In this document: positions 41,001 through 49,200 of the stretch, piece by piece
Layout: each line of letters begins with the position of its first letter
Numbering within the stretch: position 1 is the first letter of the stretch
Assembly: GCF_014649015.1 (NCBI RefSeq)
Contig: NZ_BMSF01000014.1
Span: forward strand, 1-64,000
Source of the DNA: Streptomyces narbonensis
GTDB taxonomy: Bacteria > Actinomycetota > Actinomycetes > Streptomycetales > Streptomycetaceae
DNA length: 64,000 nt
Direction of reading: 5' to 3'
Notes under the pieces: generated by a model
What the model was told of the DNA's origin: nothing
Database searches by the model: none
Seen by the model: only the letters and a program-made list of their open reading frames with translations
Position numbers and translations under genes: made by a program

Positions 41001-43155
41001 GACGGACGCCGGTCTGTACGCCGTGCATCCCGCCCTCCTCGACGCGGCCCTGCACTCCCTCCTCCCGGGCGTCGCCACAGAGGAAGGCCCGTCGTGGCTT
41101 CCCTTCTCCTGGGCCGGCGTGGACGTCCACGCCACCGGGGCCTCGGTGCTCCGCGTGCGGTTCGCGCTGACCAGCCCCGACCCGGACTCCCTCGTGGCGT
41201 CCCTGACCCTCGCGGACGGCGCGGGCGATCCGGTGGGTTCCGTGGGTGCGCTGGTGCTGCGGCCGTTGTCGCGGGAGGCGCTGCGTGCGGCGGGCTCGTC
41301 GCGGGACGGGCTGTTCCGGGTGGAGTGGCGCCCGGTCCCGGTGGCCGGGACGGAAGGTGCCGGAGCGCCGCACACGGTGTCGCTCGTACTGGCTCCGGGG
41401 ACCGGCGGTGCCGGGAGCGGTCTCGCCGAGGCGGCTCGGGGTGCTGTGGCGGACGTACTGACGAAGGTCCAGGAGTTCCTGGCGGACGAGTCGTCGGCCG
41501 AGTCCCGGCTGGTGGTCGTGACCCGGGGCGCTGTGGGTGTCGGTGGTGGGGGTGTCGCGGATCTCGTGCACGCGGGTGTGTGGGGTCTGGTGCGTTCGGT
41601 GCAGGCCGAGCATCCGGGGCGGGTGGTTCTGGTCGACGTCGACGTCGACGAAGAGGCGGACGCCGCCGTCGGCCTGGTGCTGGCCTCCGGTGAGGACCAG
41701 GCGGCTGTGCGGGATGGCCGGGTGTTCGTGCCGCGGCTGGTCCGTGCGGATGTCGCGCCTGCGGAGGAGCCCGTGGACTGGGGGCGGGGCACGGTCCTGA
41801 TCACCGGCGCCACGGGCACGCTCGGCAGCCTCGCCGCACGCCATGTGGTGACCCGGCACGGTGCCCGTCGGCTGGTGCTGGTGAGTCGGCGTGGCGGGGA
41901 GGCTCCGGGGGCTGCGGAGCTGGCCGGAGAGTTGGTGGCCGAGGGCGCCGAGGTGGTGTTCGCGGCTGCCGATGTGGCCGATCGTGGCGCCTTGGCGGAG
42001 GTGATTGCCGGGATTCCGGCGGAGAGTCCTCTGTCGGCGGTGGTACACACGGCGGGTGTGTCGGACGACGCGACGGTGGAGGCGCTGACGCCGGATCGTC
42101 TGGATGCGGTGTTGCGTCCGAAGGCCGATGCCGTGTGGAACCTGCACGAGCTGACGAAGGACCTGCCGCTCGACGCGTTCGTCGTCTACTCCTCGCTCGC
42201 GGGTCTGCTGGGGACGGCGGGTCAGGCGAACTACGCGGCCGGCAACACCTTCCTCGACGCGCTGATGGAGCACCGGCGGGCTTCTGGTCTCGCGGGTGTG
42301 TCGCTGGCATGGGGTCTGTGGGCGGAGTCGAGTGATCTCTCCGGGCATCTGGGCGAGGCGGATCTGCAGCGTCTGGCGCGTTCGGGTCTGCTGGCGCTGG
42401 AGTCGAAGGATGCGATGGAGCTGTTCGACTCGGCCACCTCGGCCGGTGCGACGGACGCCGTGTTCGCGGTGACGCGGATGGACATGGCCGCCCTTCGGGC
42501 GCAGGGGAGCGAGTCGCTGTCGGCGATGCTGCGGGGTCTGGTGCCCCCGGCACCCCGCCGCGCCGCCGCGGGCACCACCTCCGCGAGCAGGGTTCCGGCC
42601 CTGCCGGAGCGACTGGCCGGCCTGGCCCGGGCCGAGCGGGAACGGATCCTGATCGACCTCGTACGCGAGCAGGCCGCGGGAGTGCTGGGGCACGCGGATC
42701 AGGGTGCGGTGGAGGCGGAGCGGGCGTTCCAGGAGCTGGGTTTCGACTCGCTGACGGCGGTGGAGCTGCGTAACCGTCTCAACGCGGCCACCGGGCTCCG
42801 TCTGCCCACCACCCTCGTCTTCGACCACCCCTCGCCCGCCGCCCTCGCCACCCACCTCCTCGACCTCCTCGCCCACGACGAGGTCGCGCCGGAGGAGCCC
42901 GTCCTGACCGAACTGGCCGGGCTCAGGGCGGCGATCGGGGCGGTGGCCACGGACGGCACCGCATACGAGCGGATCACCGCCGGGCTGCGCGAGCTCCTCG
43001 ACGTCGCCGACGCGGCGGCCGGAGCACCCGGAGCACCCGGAGCCCCCGGAGCCGGGGACGAGTCCGAGGCGGAGGGTGACGACCGGGACCGGGACCAGGA
43101 CCTCACGACCGCGAGCGACGAGGAGCTCTTCGCGCTCTTCGACGACCTGGAGTGA
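29020..43155 (+). CDS. Modular type I PKS 1: loading module KSQ-AT-ACP plus modules 1 and 2
   Basis: 4711 aa from GTG 29020 (GGGGGA site 5 bp upstream); the ATG at 28855 is less likely because promoter-like elements lie between. Loading: KSQ about 37-471 with Gln for Cys (VDTAQSSSL), AT 580-870, ACP 977-1043. Module 1: KS 1074-1499, AT 1628-1905, DH 1994-2290 (HxxxGxxxxP and DxxxH present), KR 2504-2720, ACP 2791-2860. Module 2: KS 2891-3317, AT 3440-3718, DH 3804-4100, KR 4256-4445, ACP 4541-4611. All three ATs have GHSxGE and HAFH, the malonyl pattern. Both KRs have the B-type DD signature and intact Tyr/Asn. So malonyl is decarboxylated to acetyl and extended twice to a conjugated diene. 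The C-terminus is a helical docking domain ending EELFALFDDLE. The architecture equals CpkA of coelimycin. Confidence 0.95.
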   Translation: MTKKRPGVTTKDGIPGTAHEGRSSGGGRSPGEATRPMNEAIAVVGMSCRLPKASNPTAFWELLRNGESAVTDVPPGRWESVLGGPARAGGVNSAEGVEPDGSGVRRGGFLDSLDLFDAAFFGISPREAAAMDPQQRLVLELAWEALEDAGIVPGTLAGSRTAVFVGTLRDDYTSLLYQHGEQAITQHTMAGVSRGVIANRVSYHLGLQGPSLTVDTAQSSSLVAVHLACESLRAGESTTALVAGVNLNILAESAVTEERFGGLSPDGTAYTFDARANGFVRGEGGGVVVLKPLALALADGDRVHGIIRAGAVNNDGATPGLTVPSRTAQEQVLREAYRKADLDPAAVQYVELHGTGTPVGDPIEAAALGTVLGAARPADEPLLVGSAKTNVGHLEGAAGIVGLIKTLLALGRRRIPASLNFRTPHPDIPLDTLGLDVPSGLREWPHLDRELVAGVSSFGMGGTNAHVVLSEGPARDREQPGSGETPGTPTGGAATLPFVVTGRGGEALRAQARRLYEAVEADPELTPAALARSLVTTRTVFTHRSVVLAQDRARLLDGLRDLAAGTPAPGLVTGTPAPGRLAVLFSGQGAQRAGMGMELYAAHPAFAAAFDAVAAELDPLLDRPLAALVAAGDTLDRTGHTQPALFAVEVALHRLVESWGVTPDLLAGHSVGEISAAHVAGVLSLRDAARLVAARGRLMQALPEGGAMVAVEASEEEVLPHLAGRERELSLAAVNGPRAVVLAGTERAVLDVAELLRAQGRRTKRLSVSHAFHSPLMEPMLDGFRRVVEELDFQEPRVDVVSTVTGLPVTAGQWTDPGYWVDQVRRPVRFLDAVRTLEASGADTFLELGPDGVCSAMAADSVRDQEATTTVSALRKGRPEPQSLLAALATVFVRGHEVDWTSAHGSGDTVRVPLPTYAFQRERHWFDGTARTAAPLTAGRTGSGAGEGAGAASGTEPVAGRGEGGSDRPGRHETTERVRAHVAAVLEYDSPTRVEPGLTFKELGFDSLMSVELRSALAADTGLRLPTGLLYDHPTPRALAAHLGDLLTGGSGGSSETGAAGGTPPAPPADTTAEPIAIIGMACRYPGGVTSPEDLWRLVSEERDAVSGLPTDRGWDEDLFDADPDRGGKSSVREGGFLHDAALFDAGFFGISPREALGMDPQQRLLLETAWEAVERAGLDPEGLRGSRTAVFVGATALDYGPRMHDGAEGVEGHLLTGTTPSVMSGRIAYQLGLTGPAVTVDTACSSSLVALHLAVRSLRQGESSLALAGGATVMSTPGMFVEFSRQRGLAADGRSKAFAESADGTSWAEGVGLLVVERLSDAERNGHPVLAVIRGSAVNQDGASNGLTAPNGPSQQRVIRQALADAGLTPADVDAVEAHGTGTRLGDPIEAEAILGTYGLDRGEGAPLQLGSLKSNIGHAQAAAGVGGLIKMVLAMRHGVLPRTLHVDRPTTRVDWEAGAVELLTEQREWPQTGRPRRAAISSFGISGTNAHVVVEQAPEPADSTSAPAPGAPQAADSTSASAPGAPQTAGPASATDPEPVRAPVFVSARDGSALRAQADRLRTFLDGCPDVTVADLGRSLAARTAFEHRAALTAGTQDELLAALDALGRGEQATGLVTGGVGRAGRTAFLFTGQGAQRTAMGEELRSAHPVFADALDTVYAALDRHLDRPLRETVAAGEELDLTAYTQPALFAFEVALFRLLEHHGLVPDLLTGHSVGEIAAAHVAGVLSLDDAARLVTARGRLMQSAREGGAMIAVQAGEAEVVESLKGYEGRVAVAAVNGPTAVVVSGDADATEELRAEWAGRGRRTRRLRVSHAFHSPHMDEVLDEFLRVTEDLTFEEPRIPVVSTVTGALVTSGEFTSPAYWADQIRRPVRFLDAVRTLAAQDATVLVEIGPDAVLTALAEDALAQPEDATHAPDAREVTVVPLLRAGRPEAETLAAGLATAHVHGAPLDRASFFPDGRRVDLPTYAFRRAHYWLTPEARTDARALGFDPARHPLLTTTVEVAGGDGVLLTGRLSLADQPWLADHEIHGTVLLPATAFLELALAAGDHVGAVRVDELTLEAPLVLPERGAVRIQVGVSGEGDGDAPTGRTFGVYSSPDSGGAESGDDAPREWTRHVSGVLAEGDPTTAADHSLTGGDDPAAWPPATATATPLDGVYDRLAELGYGYGPAFQGLTGLWRDGADTLAEIRLPAAQHESAGLFGVHPALLDAALHPIVLEGGGSATETGASAADRIRLPFAWAGVTLHAEGATALRVRITPTGPDTVTLRLTDTTGAPVATVESLTLRAVEKNRLGTTAGRLDDALFTVAWTETSTPEPAGRRAAEIEDLGDLAALGDLVDLGTTDVVLRADRWTADGDPSAAAHTAARRALGIVQEFLSEPRFDGSRLVCVTRGAVAVLPGEDVTSLATAPLWGLVRSAQSENPGRLFLLDLGAGGKDAGGTGEGDGGAAMIRAAAAGDEPQLAVRDGRLLAPRLARTVAPSSPSSGDADANGTDRFGPDGTVLVTGGTGGLGALLAHHLVTRHGVRRLVLVSRRGADAPGAAELAEDLTGLGAEVVFAAADVADRESLARVIAAVSAEQPLTAVVHTAGVVDDATVEALTPDRLDAVLRPKVDAAWNLHELTKDLGLDAFVLFSSVSGIVGTAGQANYAAANTALDALAAHRAATGLAATSLAWGLWDGTHGMGGTLGAADLARWSRAGITPLTPERGLALFDAAVSRDDALLVPAALRPTTHRGTDGQPPALWRGLVRARPRRAARTAAEAAGTPGGWLGELAAQSPEERRGTAVALVTAVVADVLGHADAGAVGAERSFKDLGFDSLAGVELRNRLNTATGLRLPATTVFDHPSPAALAAHLLGQVPGSGTGATANGAAAVTAAPSFARTADADDPIAIVGMACRYPGGVSSPGDLWRLVAEGTDAISEFPVNRGWDLESLYDPDPERTGTSYVRHGGFLHEADLFDADFFGMSPREATATDPQQRLLLETAWESFESAGIDPATLRGTNTGVFTGAMYDDYASRLAATPAEFEGFVLAGTLSSVVSGRLSYTYGLEGPAVTVDTACSSSLVALHLAASALRRGECDLALAGGVTVMAGPHVFVEFSRQRGLSEDGRCRSFGAGAGGTGWAEGVGLLLVERLSDAERHGHRVLAVLRGSAVNQDGASNGLTAPNGPAQERVIRQALANAGLSAADVDAVEAHGTGTRLGDPIEAQALLATYGQDRSSERPLYLGSLKSNIGHSQAAAGVGGVIKMIESMRHGVLPRTLHADEPSPHVDWEAGSVSLLTEEREWPEVGRPRRAAVSSFGISGTNAHVIIEQAPEPSGTNAHVIIEQAPEPVSVDGEEQAATPVSSLPAVPWLLSGRDERAVSALAERLHAYAIEHPEAGVADIGLSLATDRALLDHRAAVVGADRDELLDALASLARGEESPAIVRGGAEATGRTAVLLTGQGSQRRGMGRELYDRAPVFAASLDEICAHLDPQLPRPLKDVLFAAEGSEDAGLIDRTVFTQAALFAVETALYRLFEAHGLVPDYLIGHSIGEVTAAHLAGVLDLADACVLVAHRGRLMQSARAGGAMAAVQASEEEVREALAAVGDAVAVAGVNGPNATVVSGDEDAVERLVARWREQGRRTKRLPVSHAFHSPHMDEIVDEFVGAVSGLTFRAPRIPVVSNVTGTLATADQLSSPAYWARHIREAVRFADGVRFLEGEGVTEWLELGPDGVLVGLVEDCLVKEAGSLATALRKGASEIRTVGAAVARTALRGTSPDWAAVFPGARRVDLPTYAFQHRRYWLEGRAEAPVDATALGLAAADHPLLGAEVAMADRDGYVFTGRLSTRTHPWLADHAVAGSVLVPGTGLLELVLAAGEQAGAGHVEELLLSAPLVLPERGGVQVQVVVGGAEESAGRRAVEVYGRPDGEGSWILHASGSVVPRAGGSDVRGDGLSVWPPAGATEVELDGVYGRLPERGYEYGDTFQGLRRLWKSEGALFAEVALEEGQRTDAGLYAVHPALLDAALHSLLPGVATEEGPSWLPFSWAGVDVHATGASVLRVRFALTSPDPDSLVASLTLADGAGDPVGSVGALVLRPLSREALRAAGSSRDGLFRVEWRPVPVAGTEGAGAPHTVSLVLAPGTGGAGSGLAEAARGAVADVLTKVQEFLADESSAESRLVVVTRGAVGVGGGGVADLVHAGVWGLVRSVQAEHPGRVVLVDVDVDEEADAAVGLVLASGEDQAAVRDGRVFVPRLVRADVAPAEEPVDWGRGTVLITGATGTLGSLAARHVVTRHGARRLVLVSRRGGEAPGAAELAGELVAEGAEVVFAAADVADRGALAEVIAGIPAESPLSAVVHTAGVSDDATVEALTPDRLDAVLRPKADAVWNLHELTKDLPLDAFVVYSSLAGLLGTAGQANYAAGNTFLDALMEHRRASGLAGVSLAWGLWAESSDLSGHLGEADLQRLARSGLLALESKDAMELFDSATSAGATDAVFAVTRMDMAALRAQGSESLSAMLRGLVPPAPRRAAAGTTSASRVPALPERLAGLARAERERILIDLVREQAAGVLGHADQGAVEAERAFQELGFDSLTAVELRNRLNAATGLRLPTTLVFDHPSPAALATHLLDLLAHDEVAPEEPVLTELAGLRAAIGAVATDGTAYERITAGLRELLDVADAAAGAPGAPGAPGAGDESEAEGDDRDRDQDLTTASDEELFALFDDLE
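38938..39027 (+). repeat. Perfect 45-bp tandem duplication at the end of KS2
   Basis: Copies 38938-38982 and 38983-39027 are identical and in frame, so the KS-terminal motif SGTNAHVIIEQAPEP occurs twice in a row at the KS-AT junction of module 2. Fold-neutral position: the KS core is complete before the second copy. Confidence 0.97.
42695..42815 (+). repeat. 121-bp identical ACP segment, copy in module 2
   Basis: Identical to 48358-48478 in module 3 of the next gene. It encodes the ACP core from DQGAVEAERAFQELG to LRLPTTL. One of several near-identical tracts shared by the reductive half-modules of modules 2 and 3. Confidence 0.93.
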
Positions 43156-43217
43156 CAGGCATGACGAGCGCAGCACGGAAGTCGACCAGCACAACACAAC
43201 CGGGAGCTGAGAACACC

Positions 43218-46200
43218 ATGGCGGGCGAGGACAAACTCCGCGACTACCTCAAGCGGGCGATCGCGGACGCCCGTGACGCGCGCAGGCGGCTGCGCGAGGT
43301 GGAGGACAAGGCCCAGGAGCCCATCGCGATCGTGGGCATGGCGTGCCGCTATCCGGGCGGTGTGTCGTCGCCGCAGGACCTGTGGCGACTGGTGGCCGAA
43401 GGGACGGACGCGATCAGCGAGTTCCCCGTCAACCGTGGCTGGGACATCGACGACCTCTACGACCCCGACCCCGACCAGGCGGGCAAGTCGTACGGTCGCG
43501 AAGGCGGCTTCCTCCACGAGGCCGACCGTTTCGACGCGGACTTCTTCGGGATGTCGCCGCGCGAGGCGCTCGCCACCGACCCGCAGCAGCGGCTCCTCCT
43601 CCAGACGGCGTGGGAGAGCTTCGAGAGCGCGGGGCTCGCCCCGGACGCCCTGCGTGGGAGCCGTACCGGCGTGTTCACCGGCGTCATGTACAACGACTAC
43701 GGATCGAGGCCCAACCTGCCCCCCGAGGGCTTCGAGGGATACCTGTTCAGCGGTAGCGCGGGCAGTGTCGCCTCGGGCCGCCTGTCGTACACGTACGGCC
43801 TCGAGGGCCCGGCGGTGACGGTGGACACGGCGTGCTCGTCGTCGCTGGTGGCACTGCACCTGGCGGCGAGCGCCCTGCGGCGCGGCGAGTGCGACCTCGC
43901 GCTCGCCGGCGGCGCGACGGTCATGTCGACCCCGGTCGCCTTCGTCGAGTTCTCCCGCCTGCGGGGCCTCGCGGCCGACGGCCGGTGCAAGGCGTTCGGA
44001 GCCGGTGCGGACGGCACGGGCTGGGCCGAGGGCGTGGGCCTTCTGCTGGTGGAGCGGCTGTCGGATGCCGAGCGGAACGGTCACCGGATCCTGGCGGTGC
44101 TGCGGGGTTCGGCGGTGAATCAGGACGGCGCTTCGAACGGCCTGACCGCTCCGAACGGTCCGGCGCAGGAGCGGGTGATCCGACAGGCTCTCGCGAACGC
44201 GGGTCTGTCGGCCTCCGACATCGACGCGGTGGAGGCGCACGGTACGGGTACGAGGCTCGGCGACCCGATCGAGGCGCAGGCGCTCCTTGCGACGTACGGC
44301 CAGGACCGCTCCGAGGAACGACCGCTCTACCTCGGCTCGTTGAAGTCGAACATCGGCCACGCCCAGGCGGCCGCCGGTGTCGGCGGTGTCATCAAGATGA
44401 TCGAGTCCATGCGCCACGGCGTGCTGGCGAAGACGCTCCATGTGGACGAGCCTTCGCCGCATGTGGACTGGGAGGCGGGTTCGGTCTCGCTGCTCACGGA
44501 GGAGCGGGAGTGGCCGGAGACCGGTCGTCCGCGCCGGGCCGCGGTCTCGTCCTTCGGGTTCGGCGGCACCAACGCGCACGTCATCATCGAACAGGCACCC
44601 CAGACCGTCACTGCGGGCGACGACGAGGCCGCCGTCACGCCGCTCGCCCCGCTCCCGGCCGTCCCGTGGCTGCTCTCCGGGAAGAGCGCCGACGCCCTGC
44701 GGGAGCAGGCGGCGCGCCTGGCCGCTCTCCTGGACGCGGCAGGACCGGGCGCGACGCGAGCGCTCGACGTGGGCTACTCCCTCGCCGTGAGCCGCTCCGC
44801 GCTCGACCACCGGGCGGTGGTGGCCGGCGAGGACCGAGAGCAACTGCTGTCCGAAATCCGTCTGTTGGCGGCGGGTGAGACGGCTCCGGGCGCCGTGCGG
44901 GGCGTCCGGAGCAGCGGAAGGACCGCGTTCCTCTTCACGGGGCAGGGCGCGCAGCGGATCGGGATGGGCCAGGGACTGTACAAGTCGTTCCCCGCCTTCG
45001 CGCGGGCCTTCGATGTGGTGGCGGCGGAGCTGGACGGTCACTTGGCGCGGCCGCTGCGGGAGGTGATCGCGTCGGGTGACGAGCTGGACCTGACGGGGTA
45101 CACCCAGCCCGCGCTGTTCGCCGTCGAGGTGGCGCTGTTCCGCCTGCTGGAGTCCTGGGGCGTCACTCCGGACTTCGTCGCCGGGCACTCGATCGGCGAG
45201 CTCGCCGCCGCCCACGTCGCCGGCGTCCTCTCCCTTGAGGACGCCTGCGCCCTGGTCGCCGAGCGAGGCCGCCTGATGCAGGCGCTGCCCGGCGGCGGTG
45301 CCATGACCGCCGTACAGGCGAGCGAGGAGGAGGTCGTCGCGCTGCTCGCGGGCCGCGAACAGCGGGCCGCCATCGCCGCCCTCAACGGCCCCACGTCCGT
45401 CGTGATCTCGGGCGACGGCGATGCGGTGGCCGAGATCGCCGCGGAACTGGAGCAGCGGGGACGCAGGACCAAGCAGCTCACCGTCAGCCACGCGTTCCAC
45501 TCGCCGCACATGGACGGGATGCTCGACGCCTTCGGCGAGGCCGCTTCGCGGCTCACCTTCGACGCCCCGCGGATCACCGTCGTCTCCACCCTGACCGGAC
45601 GGCTCGCCTCCGGCGACGACCTGCGGACCGCCGCGTACTGGACGGACCAGGTCCGGGGCACCGTGCGGTTCGCCGACGCGGTCGCCACCCTCGTCGACGA
45701 GGGCGTCACCACGTTCGTCGAGCTGGGCCCCGACGGCGTGCTCACGGCCCTGGCCGGCGGCCTGACCGACGGACTGCGTGGCGCGGACGGGTCGGACACC
45801 TCCCACCGCTCCCACGCGACGGACGTCTCCGGCGTCTCCGGTGGCGCCGGTCGCTCTGACGGCTCCGGCCCGGCGAACGGCGTGTCCGAGGCCGTCGTCG
45901 CCGTCCCCCTCCTGCGTCGCGACCGGCCCGAGGACCGGACCCTGATCACCGCTCTCGGGTGGCTCCACGTCCGGGGCGTCACCGTGGACTGGGACGCCTT
46001 CTACGAGGGGACCGGCGCCCGGCGGATCGACCTGCCGACGTACGCCTTCCGGACCGACCGGTACTGGCTGGAGCCCGGCACCGCCGCCGCGTCAGGCGCG
46101 GAGGCCCTGGGCCTCGGGTCGGTCGTGCACCCGCTGCTCGGCGCCGCCGTCACCGTGGCGGGGGCCGAGGAGACCCTGTTCACGAGCCGCGTCTCGCTGC

Positions 46201-49200
46201 GCACGCACCCGTGGCTCGCCGACCACGCCGTACTCGACAGCCTTCCCTTCCCCGGCACCGCGTTCGTGGAACTCGTCCTGGCGGCGGGGGAGCAGGTGGG
46301 CGCGGGACAGGTCGAGGAGCTGACGCTGGCCGCCCCGCTGGTGCTGCCCGAGCGCGGCGGTGTCCAGCTCCAGGTCGTGGTCGGGGGCGCGGAGGGGGCC
46401 TCGGGCCGTCGCGCGGTCGAGGTGTACGGGCGGCTTGAGGGCGAGGGCTCGTGGGTCCTGCACGCGAGCGGTTCGCTGGTGCCCCGGGCGCTCGCGTCGG
46501 TCGCGTCGGTCGCGGATGAAGCCGGTCTGTCCGTGTGGCCGCCGGCTGGTGCGGCCGAGGTGGAACTCGACGGTGTGTACGGCCGGTTGGTGGAGCGCGG
46601 TTACGGTTACGGGCCTGCTTTCCAGGGGTTGAGGCGACTGTGGAAGGGCGAGGGCGAACTCTTCGCAGAGGTCGCCCTGGAGGAGGGACAGCGGGCGGAC
46701 GCCGGCCTGTTCGCGGTGCATCCCGCGCTTCTCGACGCGGCGCTGCACTCCCTGCTCCCGGGCGTCGCCGACGAGGTCGGCCAGGAAGGTTTCCCGTTCT
46801 CCTGGTCCGGCGTGAACGTCCACGCCACCGGAGCCTCCGTCCTGCGCGTCCGCCTCACGACGACCGGACCCGACACCGTCACCCTGACCCTCGCGGACGG
46901 CGCGGGCGGTCCTGTGGGTTCGGTTGCCGCGCTGGTGCTGCGGCCGTTGTCGCGGAAGGCGCTGCGCGCGGCGGGTTCGTCGCGGGACGGGTTGTTCCGG
47001 GTGGAGTGGCGGCCGGTTCCGGTGGCCACCGGTCGGCGACCCGCGGACGATGCGGTGACCGTACGGCTCATACCCGGCGCAGCCGACGGGAGTGGTCTCG
47101 TCGAGGCGGCTCGGGGCGCTGTGGCGGATGTACTGGCACGGGTCCAGGAGTTCCTGGCGGACGAGTCGGCGGCCGAGTCCCGGCTGGTGGTCGTGACGCG
47201 GGGCGCTGTGGGCGTCGAGGGGGAGGGTGTAACGGATCTTGCGCACGCGGGTGTGTGGGGTCTGGTGCGTTCGGTGCAGGCCGAGCACCCGGGCCGGGTG
47301 GTTCTCGTGGACGTGGAGGACGAGACGGGTGTCGCCGTCGCCCTGGCGTCGGGTGAGGATCAGGCGGTTGTACGGGGCGGGCGGGTGCTCGTGCCGCGTC
47401 TGGTCCGTGTGGATCTCGCGCCTGCCGAGCCATCCGTGGACTGGGACCGGGGCACGGTCCTCGTCACCGGTGCGACAGGTGCGCTGGGCTCGGTCGCGGC
47501 TCGCCACCTCGTGCAGGGGCGAGGTGCCCGCCGGCTGCTCCTGGTGAGTCGGCGCGGGGCGGAGGCTCCGGGGGCTGCCGAGCTGGCCGAGGAGCTGACG
47601 GCCGAGGGTGCCGAGGTGGTGTTCGCGGCGGTTGACGTGACGGATCGTGCCGCATTGGCGGGGGTTGTTGCTGCGATCCCTGCCGAGAGTCCCTTGTCGG
47701 CCGTGGTGCACACGGCGGGTGTGTCGGACGACGCGACCGTGGAGACGCTGACCGCCGAGCGGTTGGACGCGGTGCTGCGCCCGAAGATCGATGCCGTGTG
47801 GAACCTGCACGAGCTCACGAAGGACCTGGCACTGGACGCGTTCGTCGTCTACTCCTCGCTCGCGGGGCTGCTGGGGACGGCTGGTCAGGCGAACTACGCG
47901 GCCGGTAACACCTTCCTCGACGCGTTGATGGAGCACCGGCGGGCGTCTGGTCTTCCGGGTGTGTCGTTGGCGTGGGGGCTGTGGACGGAGTCGAGTGCGC
48001 TGTCGGGGCATCTGGGGGAGGCGGATCTGAAGCGTCTGACGCGTTCGGGTCTGCTGCCGCTGGAGTCGGCGGACGCGATGGAGCTCTTCGACGCGGCCAC
48101 GGCGGTCGGCGTGAAGGACGCCGTGTTCGCGGTCACCCGTATGGACACCGCTGCCCTTCGGGCGCAGGGGAGCGAGTCACTGTCCCCGATGCTGCGGGGG
48201 CTGGTGCCCCCGGCGCCCCGCCGGGCGGGGGCCGGCGCCACCGCTGCGGGGGGTTCCTCGGCTCTGGCCGATCGCCTGGCCGGACTGGACCGGCCCGAGC
48301 GGGAGCGCGCGCTTCTGGAGCTGGTGCGGGGTGTCGTCGCCGGCGTACTCGGTCATACGGATCAGGGTGCGGTGGAGGCGGAGCGGGCGTTCCAGGAGCT
48401 GGGTTTCGACTCGCTGACGGCGGTGGAGCTGCGTAACCGTCTCAACGCGGCCACCGGGCTCCGTCTGCCCACCACCCTGGTCTTCGACCACCCCTCGCCG
48501 GCCGCCCTCGCCACCCACCTCCTCGGGGAGTTCTCCACCACGGACGACCAGGTGCAGGCCGTGGCCGAGCGGGGCGCTTCGGCCCGTGACATCGCGACCG
48601 TCACTGCCGCCCCCACCGCCGAGGCCGACGATCCGATCGCGGTCGTCGGGATGGCGTGCCGGTACCCCGGTGGCGTCTCCTCGCCGCAGGACCTCTGGCG
48701 GCTGGTGGCCGAGGGGACGGACGCGATCAGTGAGTTCCCGGTCAACCGGGGCTGGGACCTCGACAACCTCTACGACCCGGATCCCGAGCGGACCGGCACG
48801 TCGTACGTCCGGCACGGCGGCTTCCTCCACCAGGCAGACGGCTTCGACGCGGACTTCTTCGGGATGTCCCCGCGCGAGGCGCTCGCCACCGACCCGCAGC
48901 AGCGGCTCCTCCTGGAGACCGCGTGGGAGGCCGTGGAGAGCGCCGGCATCGTGCCGGCCACCCTGCGCGGCAGCCGCACCGGGGTGTTCGCGGGCGTGAT
49001 GTACCACGACTACGGCGTCGGCGCGCAGAACATACCGGACGACCTGGAGGGCTACCTCGCCGCCGGCATCGCGGGCAGCGTGGCCTCCGGCCGCGTCTCG
49101 TACGCGCTCGGCCTCGAAGGGCCCGCGATCACCGTCGACACGGCGTGTTCGTCGTCGCTGGTGGCGCTCCACACGGCGGCGCACGCGCTCCGGCGCGGAG

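Noticed and set aside
32239..42850. Enoylreductase domain in modules 1-2
   Set aside because: The space between DH and KR is filled by the KR structural subdomain; no NADPH-binding ER glycine motif is visible in any module.
34390..43197. Very long minus-strand open frame (2935 codons) and similar ones opposite the NRPS and PKS genes
   Set aside because: Typical antisense frames in high-GC coding DNA; the plus strand encodes complete, motif-bearing PKS domains and the minus translations lack any recognisable domain.
43152..43217. Upstream ATGs for PKS 2 overlapping the PKS 1 stop
   Set aside because: They would add non-docking residues before the standard EDKLRDYLKR docking helix that begins at 43218.
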